A program made the position numbers and the translations under genes. 64,000 nucleotides of DNA. It comes from Pseudomonas sp. GL-B-19. Its GTDB lineage: Bacteria; Pseudomonadota; Gammaproteobacteria; Pseudomonadales; Pseudomonadaceae. Every line of letters begins with the position of its first letter. Within the stretch, counting starts at the first letter, position 1. Below the pieces are notes generated by a model. That model ran no database searches. It saw only the letters and a list, made by a program, of their open reading frames with translations, and had not been told where the DNA came from. Positions 18,017 to 24,074 of the stretch are shown here, piece by piece. The DNA lies in contig NZ_JAHBDK010000019.1 in assembly GCF_019956415.1 (NCBI RefSeq), positions 1 to 64,000 of the forward strand, given 5' to 3'.

Positions 18017-18562
18017 ATGCGCCCGCTGATGCTCGACTTCCAGCCGCGCCGCCGTTCCGGCCCATTGGGCTGGAGCTTGCTCGGCGGTGGCGTGGTACTG
18101 GCGCTGGTGTGTTTCTTCGCCCAGCAGCACCTCGACGAACAGGCCTCGCAACTGCAAGGGCATTTGCAGCACGCCCAGCGTGCGCTCACCGGCGACACCG
18201 GCAGCAAAGTCACCTTGACCCCTGCCGAAATCCGCGAGCAGGCGCAGAACCTGGCCGAAATGCGCAAAGTCTCCCAGCAACTGCGTCGGCCTTGGGAACG
18301 CTTGTTCGCCATGCTCGAAGCCATGCCGCGGGAAAACGTCGCCTTGCTGACGCTGACCCCGGACGCTCGCAAAGGTCAGGTGCGCATCAGCGCCGAGGCG
18401 CGGGATCTGGAAGCCATGCTTGAATTTCACCAACGCCTGGAAGCCAGCGACGAGCTGTCCGACGTGTCGTTGCTCAGCCACGAAATCGTCGCCAACGTGC
18501 CGGAACACCCGGTGCAATTCAGCCTGTCGGCCAGTTGGGAGATCGGCGATGCGAGTCCCTAA
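18017..18562 (+). CDS. PilN/GspL-type inner-membrane assembly protein
   Basis: 181 residues with a short cytoplasmic basic N-terminus (LDFQPRRR), one transmembrane helix (about 17-36), then a coiled-coil segment (EQASQLQGHLQHAQRAL) and a ferredoxin-like periplasmic domain. This is the PilN layout. Starts one base after the upstream stop and overlaps the next gene by 14 bases. It would link the cytoplasmic PilM-like protein to the periplasmic part of the machine. Confidence 0.68.
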   Translation: MRPLMLDFQPRRRSGPLGWSLLGGGVVLALVCFFAQQHLDEQASQLQGHLQHAQRALTGDTGSKVTLTPAEIREQAQNLAEMRKVSQQLRRPWERLFAMLEAMPRENVALLTLTPDARKGQVRISAEARDLEAMLEFHQRLEASDELSDVSLLSHEIVANVPEHPVQFSLSASWEIGDASP

Positions 18563-19097
18563 ATTGATCATCCACGAATACCTGCAAGGTCTGGGGATTC
18601 CCGGCCTGGCCGGCATGGCGCTGCTGCTGGTAGCCTTGATGTATGGCCTGGGCGGCTTGATGCCGGATTGGCAAGCGCTGCAACAGCTAAGCCAGCAGAC
18701 CCGTGAAGCCGGCGAGTACCTGGCCAAGGTTGAAGACGGCAGCGTCGCTGCCCCGGTAGTGCCGCAACGTCAGCTCGATGACTTCCGCAGCAAATTGCCG
18801 GCGCAACCTCAGGCCACCGTGGCCATCGACAAGATCTACGCATTGGCCGCCCAGGAACGCATCACCCTGTCCCGTGGTGAGTATTCGCTAGGCATCGACC
18901 CCAAGACGCACCTGGCCCGTTACCAGATTCTGCTGCCGGTGCGCGGCAGCTATCCGCAACTGCGGCGCTTCCTGCACGCCTTGCTTGGCCAGTTGCCGGC
19001 GGTGGTGGTGGAAGACATGGAGTTTCAGCGTAAAAAAATCGCCGACACCGAGCTGACCGGGCGGATCCGCATGACCCTTTACCTGTCGAGGTCATGA
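18549..19097 (+). CDS. PilO/GspM-type inner-membrane assembly protein
   Basis: 182 residues: a transmembrane helix at about 18-40, a coiled coil (QALQQLSQQTREAGEYLAKV), then a domain ending YPQLRRFLHALLGQLPAVVVEDMEF, typical of PilO/GspM. It is expected to pair with the PilN-like neighbour. Overlaps both adjacent genes, showing tight translational coupling. Confidence 0.7.
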   Translation: MRVPKLIIHEYLQGLGIPGLAGMALLLVALMYGLGGLMPDWQALQQLSQQTREAGEYLAKVEDGSVAAPVVPQRQLDDFRSKLPAQPQATVAIDKIYALAAQERITLSRGEYSLGIDPKTHLARYQILLPVRGSYPQLRRFLHALLGQLPAVVVEDMEFQRKKIADTELTGRIRMTLYLSRS

Positions 19098-19612
19098 TGA
19101 ATACCAAGCGCGTAATGAGTTGGGTGGCGTTCTTCGGCGTGGCCGGGGGGCTGGCTTGGGGGCCTCAATACTTCCAGCAAGCGGAGGAGGGTGAGGGTAC
19201 TGGCGCCGTGACCACCCCGGCCAAAGGAAAAACCGGCGGCGCGCTGCCGGCGGTATCTGCCAATGGCAAACCGGCGGTGATCAAGGACCTGAGCCCGTCC
19301 GGCGACCTGTTCGGCGCCAGCAGCTGGAAGCCGGCACCGACCCTGGCCAGGGTCACCGAACAACCCGTCAACCAAACCCCGGTAGTCCAAGCCCCCAGCG
19401 TACCGCCGATGCCTTTCCAGTTCATTGGCAAGCTTGATGACCATTCCGATCTGCAAGTGTTTTTGCAGAGCGGTGAAAAAATATACGTCGTACGCAAAGG
19501 GGATGTGATCGACGACATCTGGCGGATCGAGCGGATTTCCGATGTGGAACTGAGCTTTGTCTACTTGCCTCTGCATTTGTCCCAGACTTTGTCTTTGGGG
19601 AGCGAACAATGA
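19094..19612 (+). CDS. PilP/GspC-like inner-membrane-to-secretin linker
   Basis: 172 residues. An N-terminal membrane anchor (about 8-25) precedes a proline-rich linker (about 40-105) and a small beta-domain (MPFQFIGKLDDHSDLQVFLQ; GEKIYVVRKGDVI) resembling the HR domain of GspC/PilP that contacts the secretin. Overlaps the secretin gene by 4 bases. Family assignment relies on this domain pattern and gene order. Confidence 0.68.
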   Translation: MMNTKRVMSWVAFFGVAGGLAWGPQYFQQAEEGEGTGAVTTPAKGKTGGALPAVSANGKPAVIKDLSPSGDLFGASSWKPAPTLARVTEQPVNQTPVVQAPSVPPMPFQFIGKLDDHSDLQVFLQSGEKIYVVRKGDVIDDIWRIERISDVELSFVYLPLHLSQTLSLGSEQ

Positions 19613-21630
19613 ACCGATCCCGTTTACTGCTGAGCGTCTGCATCGTTGCAGCGCTGGCCGCGTGCAGTTCGGCGCAGATCGCGAACCAGGAAGGCACCGA
19701 GCTGATCGAGTCGGGGCAGTACGAAGCCGGCCTGGCGCGTATCGAAGAAGGGTTGCGCGAAAACCCTCGCGATACCTCGCTGCACATAGCCCTCACCAGC
19801 GGACGGGCTCTGGCAGTGACATCGTTACTGACCCAAGGCGACATGGATCGTGCACAACGCGATTTCCCCTCTGCGCGCCTGGCTTACGGCCGAGTGCTGA
19901 ACATCGAACCGAACAACCGCCGCGCTCAGGACGCGCTGCGCCAACTCGACTACTTGCGCAGCATGGATGAAAAACTCGAACTGGCCCGTGGCGACTTGCG
20001 TCGTGGCGACATCTACGGTGCCGACCGTCAGGTCAAACAGATCCTCGAACTCGACCCGCAGAATGACGGCGCTCTGGAACTGCAGGCCAGCATTCGCCTG
20101 GTGCAGAGTCGCAACGTAGTCCCGTATCCACAACTGCGCACCCGGCTGGACCGTCCGGTAACCCTGGAATTTCGCGACGCCAACCTGAAAACCATCTTCG
20201 AAGTGCTGTCCCAGGTGGCCGGGTTGAATTTCATCTTCGACAAGGACCTGCGCCCGGACATGAAAGCCACGATTTTCGTGCGCGACGTGCGCATCGAGGA
20301 CGCCGTGCAACTGCTGCTGCAACAGAACCAGCTGCACCAGAAAGTGGTGAACGAAAACACCCTGCTGATCTACCCGGACTCGCCACAGAAGCTCAAGGAT
20401 TACCAAGAGCTGGTGATGCGCACGTTCTATCTGACCAGCATCGATGCAAACACCGCGCTGAACATGATCAAAACCATGCTCAAGACCCGCGACGTGTTTG
20501 TGGACGAGCGCCTCAACACCTTGACCATGCGCGACTCCGAAGATGCCGTCCGCATGGCGGAAAAGCTCCTGCAATCACAGGATCAGTCCAACCCGGAAGT
20601 GGTGCTGGAAGTCGAAGTGATGGAAGTGGCCCGTCAACGGATTCTCGACCTCGGCCTGCAATGGCCCAACACCTTCGGTGTGATCAACACCGACGGTTCG
20701 CCTGTGACGATCCTCGATCAACTCAAAGGCATCGACTCCAGCCGGATCACCATTTCGCCGTCGCCGCAAGCCAAGATCAACGCGCAAGACAACGACATCA
20801 ACACCCTGGCCAGCCCGGTGATTCGTGTTACCAACCGTGAACAGGCGCGCATCCACATTGGTCAACGCGTGCCGATCATCAGTGCGACCTCGGTGCCGTC
20901 GACTCAAGGGCCGGTGATCACCGAAAGCGTCACCTACCTCGATGTCGGTCTGAAGCTCGAAGTGCAACCGATCGTGCACTTGAATAATGAAGTGGCGATC
21001 AAGATCGCTCTGGAAGTCAGTAACGCCACGCCGCTGGAACCGACCCGCCAGGGCACCATTCCGGTTCAGGTCGATACCCGCAACGCCCAGACCACGCTGC
21101 GTCTGCATGACGGCGAAACCCAGATCCTGGCCGGTCTGGTGCGTAACGATCATGGCAGCACGGGTAACAAGATCCCGGGTCTTGGCGACATTCCAGGCCT
21201 TGGCCGGTTGTTCGGCAGCAACAAGGACACCGTCGGCAAATCGGAGCTGGTGCTGTCGATCACCCCACGGATCGTGCGCAACCTGCCATACCAAAGCCCT
21301 TCGGACATGGAATTCCAGACCGGTACCGAAACCAGCATGCACGTCCAGGCGCCGGATCGTGGGATGCAAACTTCGATTGAGCCTCAGAGCAACGAACAGC
21401 AGGTGGCTGGCGTGACCACCCAAGTGAGCGGCGGTCGGCCGGTGGCTGGCGTGACCACCCAAGTGAGCGGCGGTCGGCCGGTGGCTGGCGTGACTACCCA
21501 AGTGAGCGGCGGTCGGCCGGCGGCCGCCTCCACCCAAGTGAGCGTCGGTCGGCCGACGGCCGCCACTACCCAAGTGACCGTCGGCCGGCCGCTGGCTGCC
21601 ACCACCCAAGTGACCATCGAGAAGCCTTGA
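19609..21630 (+). CDS. gspD: Outer-membrane secretin (GspD/MshL family), lipoprotein with repeat tail
   Basis: 673 residues. The lipobox LAAC at about 16-19 predicts a lipoprotein. Residues 30-160 look like TPR helices, then a secretin N-domain (VTLEFRDANLKTIFEVLSQV), a further N-domain, and the secretin beta-barrel core (VGLKLEVQPIV; GETQILAGLVR; IPGLGDIPGLGRLFG; KSELVLSITPRIV). It forms the outer-membrane channel. The last about 75 residues are an unusual tandem repeat (see 21403). TPR plus secretin in one protein resembles MSHA/Tad-like or atypical T2SS secretins more than classical GspD. Confidence 0.9.
   Translation: MNRSRLLLSVCIVAALAACSSAQIANQEGTELIESGQYEAGLARIEEGLRENPRDTSLHIALTSGRALAVTSLLTQGDMDRAQRDFPSARLAYGRVLNIEPNNRRAQDALRQLDYLRSMDEKLELARGDLRRGDIYGADRQVKQILELDPQNDGALELQASIRLVQSRNVVPYPQLRTRLDRPVTLEFRDANLKTIFEVLSQVAGLNFIFDKDLRPDMKATIFVRDVRIEDAVQLLLQQNQLHQKVVNENTLLIYPDSPQKLKDYQELVMRTFYLTSIDANTALNMIKTMLKTRDVFVDERLNTLTMRDSEDAVRMAEKLLQSQDQSNPEVVLEVEVMEVARQRILDLGLQWPNTFGVINTDGSPVTILDQLKGIDSSRITISPSPQAKINAQDNDINTLASPVIRVTNREQARIHIGQRVPIISATSVPSTQGPVITESVTYLDVGLKLEVQPIVHLNNEVAIKIALEVSNATPLEPTRQGTIPVQVDTRNAQTTLRLHDGETQILAGLVRNDHGSTGNKIPGLGDIPGLGRLFGSNKDTVGKSELVLSITPRIVRNLPYQSPSDMEFQTGTETSMHVQAPDRGMQTSIEPQSNEQQVAGVTTQVSGGRPVAGVTTQVSGGRPVAGVTTQVSGGRPAAASTQVSVGRPTAATTQVTVGRPLAATTQVTIEKP
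21403..21627 (+). repeat. Tandem repeat in the secretin C-terminus
   Basis: Three nearly identical 39-bp units starting at 21403, 21442 and 21481 encode VAGVTTQVSGGRP. They are followed by three diverged 36-bp units at 21520, 21556 and 21592 (AAASTQVSVGRP, TAATTQVTVGRP, LAATTQVTIEKP). All stay in frame. Copy number is probably variable. Confidence 0.9.
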
Positions 21631-21632
21631 TC

Positions 21633-22106
21633 ATGAACGCCTCGCAACGTGGTTTTACCTTGATCGAAGTCGTCGTGACGCTGGCCCTGATCGGCCTGCT
21701 GGCCAGTATGGCCGCGCCGCTGACCGAGACCATCGTGCGCCGGGGCAAAGAGCAGGAATTGCGCACGGCGCTGTACCAGATTCGCGACGCCATTGACGAC
21801 TACAAACGCGCCTTTGACGCCGGTTATATCGAGAAGTCGCTGAACAGCAACGGTTATCCACCCAATCTTCAAGTCCTGGTGGAGGGCGTGCGCGATGTGC
21901 GCAGCGCCAAGGGCGCCAAGTTCTACTTTTTGCGCCGCATACCCCATGACCCGCTGACGACGGTCAAGCGTGACGACGAAGGTGGCTGGGGCTTGCGCTC
22001 ATATGACAGCACGGCTCAAAACCCGCGCGACGGTGAAGACGTCTTTGACGTCTACTCCAAGGCTCGGGGCAAAGGGCTCAACGGCATCGCATACCGGGAG
22101 TGGTGA
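21633..22106 (+). CDS. Pseudopilin, first in the plus-strand operon
   Basis: 157 residues. The leader MNASQRG is followed by the cleavage site G/FTLIE (Glu +5 present), a hydrophobic helix, then a GspG-like globular domain (AIDDYKRAFDAGYI, NGYPPNLQVLVEGV, FLRRIPHDPLT). It is probably one of the pseudopilus subunits alongside GspG. Starts 2 bases after the secretin stop. Confidence 0.82.
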   Translation: MNASQRGFTLIEVVVTLALIGLLASMAAPLTETIVRRGKEQELRTALYQIRDAIDDYKRAFDAGYIEKSLNSNGYPPNLQVLVEGVRDVRSAKGAKFYFLRRIPHDPLTTVKRDDEGGWGLRSYDSTAQNPRDGEDVFDVYSKARGKGLNGIAYREW

Positions 22107-22110
22107 GCAT

Positions 22111-22485
22111 ATGCGTCGGGAAAAAGGGTTTACCCTGTTAGAACTGATGGTGGTCATGGCAATCATCGCGACGTTGATGACCATCGCCTTGCCACGCTAT
22201 TTCAACAGCCTCGAAACGTCGAAAGAAACCACGCTGCGCCAGAGCCTGTCGGCCATGCGCGAAGCACTGGATCACTACTACGGCGACACCGGACGTTACC
22301 CCGATTCGCTCGATCAACTGATCGAGCAGCGTTACCTGCGCAACGCGCCGATGGACCCGATTGCCGAGCGTAAAGACACCTGGGTGCTGGTCAAGCCACC
22401 GGATGGCGTGGCGGGCGGGGTGGCCGATATCAAAAGTGGGGCCACAGGGAGGGCGCGTGATGGCAGCCTTTTTTCCGAGTGGTAA
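22111..22485 (+). CDS. Pseudopilin, GspG/GspH-like
   Basis: 124 residues. The short leader MRREKG, cleavage site G/FTLLE with Glu +5, and the segment MREALDHYYGDTGRYPDSLDQLIEQRYLR match GspG-type pseudopilins. ATG follows GGGAGTGGTGAGC. Overlaps the next gene by 26 bases. Confidence 0.82.
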   Translation: MRREKGFTLLELMVVMAIIATLMTIALPRYFNSLETSKETTLRQSLSAMREALDHYYGDTGRYPDSLDQLIEQRYLRNAPMDPIAERKDTWVLVKPPDGVAGGVADIKSGATGRARDGSLFSEW

Positions 22486-22999
22486 GCCTGCCGACGAGGC
22501 GGGGTTCACCTACCTGGGCGTGCTGTTTCTGATCGTGGTGATGGGCATGGGGCTGGCCAGTGCCGGTGAGTTGTGGGCCACCGCTTCGCGCCGCGATCGG
22601 GAACGTCAGTTGCTGTGGGTCGGCACCCAATACGCTCAGGCACTGCGCAGCTATTACCGCAGTTCGCCAGGCTTGGCCCAGTACCCGAAAGAGCTGGCAG
22701 ACCTGCTTCAGGACGAGCGTTTTCCATCGCCAAAACATCATCTGCGCCAGCTGTATCCGGACCCGATTGGCGGCGGGGAATGGACATTGATGCTCGGTTT
22801 CGACGGGCGCATCACTGGCATCAGCAGCCCCTCGACGGACACGCCGCTCAAGCAGACAGGCTTTCCCAGCCAGTGGTCGGACTTCAATGGCATGGCGAGC
22901 TACAAAGACTGGCAGTTCGTGGCCGATAAGGCCTTCCTTGACGGCACGTCGGGCCCGCCGAAAAGCCAGTCCACACTGCCTCAGGCGCTATCGCCATGA
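22460..22999 (+). CDS. Minor pseudopilin lacking Glu at +5 (GspK-like behaviour)
   Basis: 179 residues. A longer leader (MAAFFPSGKPADEAG) precedes a prepilin-type site G/FTYLG, where Gly replaces the Glu normally at +5. Loss of Glu +5 is characteristic of GspK, the tip subunit. The protein is shorter than GspK (about 300) and lacks its insert domain, so family assignment is open. ATG follows AGGGAGGGC; the stop overlaps the csgE-like ATG. Confidence 0.7.
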   Translation: MAAFFPSGKPADEAGFTYLGVLFLIVVMGMGLASAGELWATASRRDRERQLLWVGTQYAQALRSYYRSSPGLAQYPKELADLLQDERFPSPKHHLRQLYPDPIGGGEWTLMLGFDGRITGISSPSTDTPLKQTGFPSQWSDFNGMASYKDWQFVADKAFLDGTSGPPKSQSTLPQALSP

Positions 23000-23238
23000 A
23001 CAGGCGCTGGCTCGCGGCCCTGATCCTTGCGTGTGTGGCGTCCTTCGCCAGCGCCGCTGAAGAGGACGAAATGCTCGGCTTCATCGTCGATGACACGATC
23101 TCGCACATTGGCCACGACTTTTACTACTCGTTCAGTGAACGACTGCGCGCCATCAGCCCGATGGATTTCAACCAGGGACTCCGTGAACGACCTTCGTCAC
23201 GCAGATGGCGGCCTCACTGCCTAGTGCCGATCAGTTAA
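22996..23238 (+). pseudogene. csgE: Truncated curli chaperone CsgE
   Basis: 80 codons against about 130 in the family. A signal peptide ends ASAAE. The mature part matches the CsgE start (FIVDDTISHIGHDFYYSFSERLR ... FNQGLRERPS), but after RERPSS the family sequence stops and 12 unrelated residues end at the edge of a palindromic repeat element. CsgE normally gates the CsgG channel for curlin export; no csgF or csgG is in the window. It is coupled to the pseudopilin gene by an ATGA overlap, so it was probably part of this operon. Loss of the 3' half coincides with the repeat element. Confidence 0.72.
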
Positions 23239-23382
23239 GGCGCAAAACCTGTGGGGGAGAGCCTGCTCGCGATGGCGGATTGTCAGGCAACGCAAGTGTT
23301 GACTGTGCCACCGTCATCGCGAGCAGGCTCGCTCCCACAAGGATTGCGGCGTTCAACGCCTTAACTGATCGGCATTAGCCTC
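23220..23382. repeat. Palindromic element enclosing a REP pair
   Basis: The outer arms (TGCCGATCAGTTAAGGCG at 23225-23242 and its inverted copy at 23357-23374, with similarity continuing a few bases outward) enclose an inner inverted REP pair (about 23250-23272 and 23317-23339). The whole unit is one nested palindrome of about 160 bp, the size of a non-autonomous element. It replaces the csgE 3' end. Confidence 0.75.
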
Positions 23383-23410
23383 ACTGCCCCCGCATTTCCA
23401 CCACACATAA

Positions 23411-23446
23411 AAAAACCGCTCCCCTTCACCAAAGGTCGCGGTTTTT
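23411..23446. terminator. Bidirectional rho-independent terminator
   Basis: AAAAACCGC (23411-23419) pairs with GCGGTTTTT (23438-23446). There is an A/T tract on both sides, so it can end the minus-strand curlin-like genes and plus-strand readthrough. Confidence 0.8.
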
Positions 23447-23455
23447 CTACGCTGC

Positions 23456-23732
23456 TCAATTGTTGTTGTGGATGGTGACCTGACTGGCGAGCTGAATGCC
23501 TTGCCAGACTTTGATGCCGTTCCCGTTCCCGTTCCCGTTCCCGTTCCCGAGCTGGTTGATGTTGCCGTACTGCAAGTTCGTCGCGTTGTGGACGATGCCC
23601 GATTCGATGGATTCGATGTTGGCATCGCCGTACAGGTTCTGAATGGACATGCTGTCGTCGGCCATCGCTTGGGCGCTGATCATGACCAAGAGGGCAGCGG
23701 TAAGGGGGGCAATTTGAATAGGCTGGAACCAT
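23456..23732 (-). pseudogene. Curlin-like small secreted protein with GN repeats, frameshifted
   Basis: The mature part (ADDSMSIQNLYGDANIES ... YGNINQLGNGNG ... IKVWQGIQLASQ) has Asn/Gln/Gly spacing reminiscent of curlin repeats. The only in-frame start is TTG 23689, which would cut the signal peptide. ATG 23732 is in another frame. Deleting one C from the C6 run (23705-23710 on the plus strand read as G) would join it to a full signal peptide ending SAQAMA. A (GGGAAC)5 hexamer at 23519-23548 encodes the Gly-Asn run. Lies 16 bases after the csgB-like gene. Confidence 0.5.
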
Positions 23733-23748
23733 CAAATGGTGCAGTGTT

Positions 23749-24014
23749 TTAGCGATATTGTTTGACCGATATGCTCATGCCGTTCCCGGACTGGGTCACG
23801 GCGCTGGAAAGCTCCGTGCCAGCCTGGTCGATGCTGGCGTCGTTGTTATTGCTGTTCTGGTCGATCAGCATGTGCTGGCCAACCGGGGGGAGGGTAACTC
23901 TCCTAGGTCGCCACCGGGACCCAGGTCGTCGTTTTCCATTAAGTCATCGGCGCGCACGCCCGCACTGCTGCAAAACAGAAGCAGGCAGAGCGGGGTGGCG
24001 GTCGAGTTTTTCAT
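23749..24014 (-). pseudogene. CsgB-like curlin subunit, frameshifted
   Basis: ATG 24014 opens a signal peptide (CLLLFCSSAGVRA) and reads to a TGA at 23865. From 23888 leftward a second frame encodes a curlin-like tail (LIDQNSNNNDASIDQAG ... SAVTQSGNGMSISVKQYR) ending at 23749. Adding one C to the C6 run (23885-23890) would fuse both into an intact protein of about 88 residues. The Q-G-N spacing and the final ISVKQ resemble the C-terminus of CsgB, which nucleates curli. Confidence 0.55.
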
Positions 24015-24037
24015 GGTTCAGCCTTTTACGAAGAAGC

Positions 24038-24070
24038 TCGCCCCACCCACCGGATTGGTGGGTGGGGCGA
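24038..24070 (-). terminator. Strong hairpin after the 747-residue protein gene
   Basis: TCGCCCCACCCACC and GGTGGGTGGGGCGA form a perfect 14-bp stem with a 5-base loop, starting 4 bases after the stop at 24075. The trailing minus-strand sequence is only moderately T-rich. Confidence 0.6.
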
Positions 24071-24074
24071 AGGC

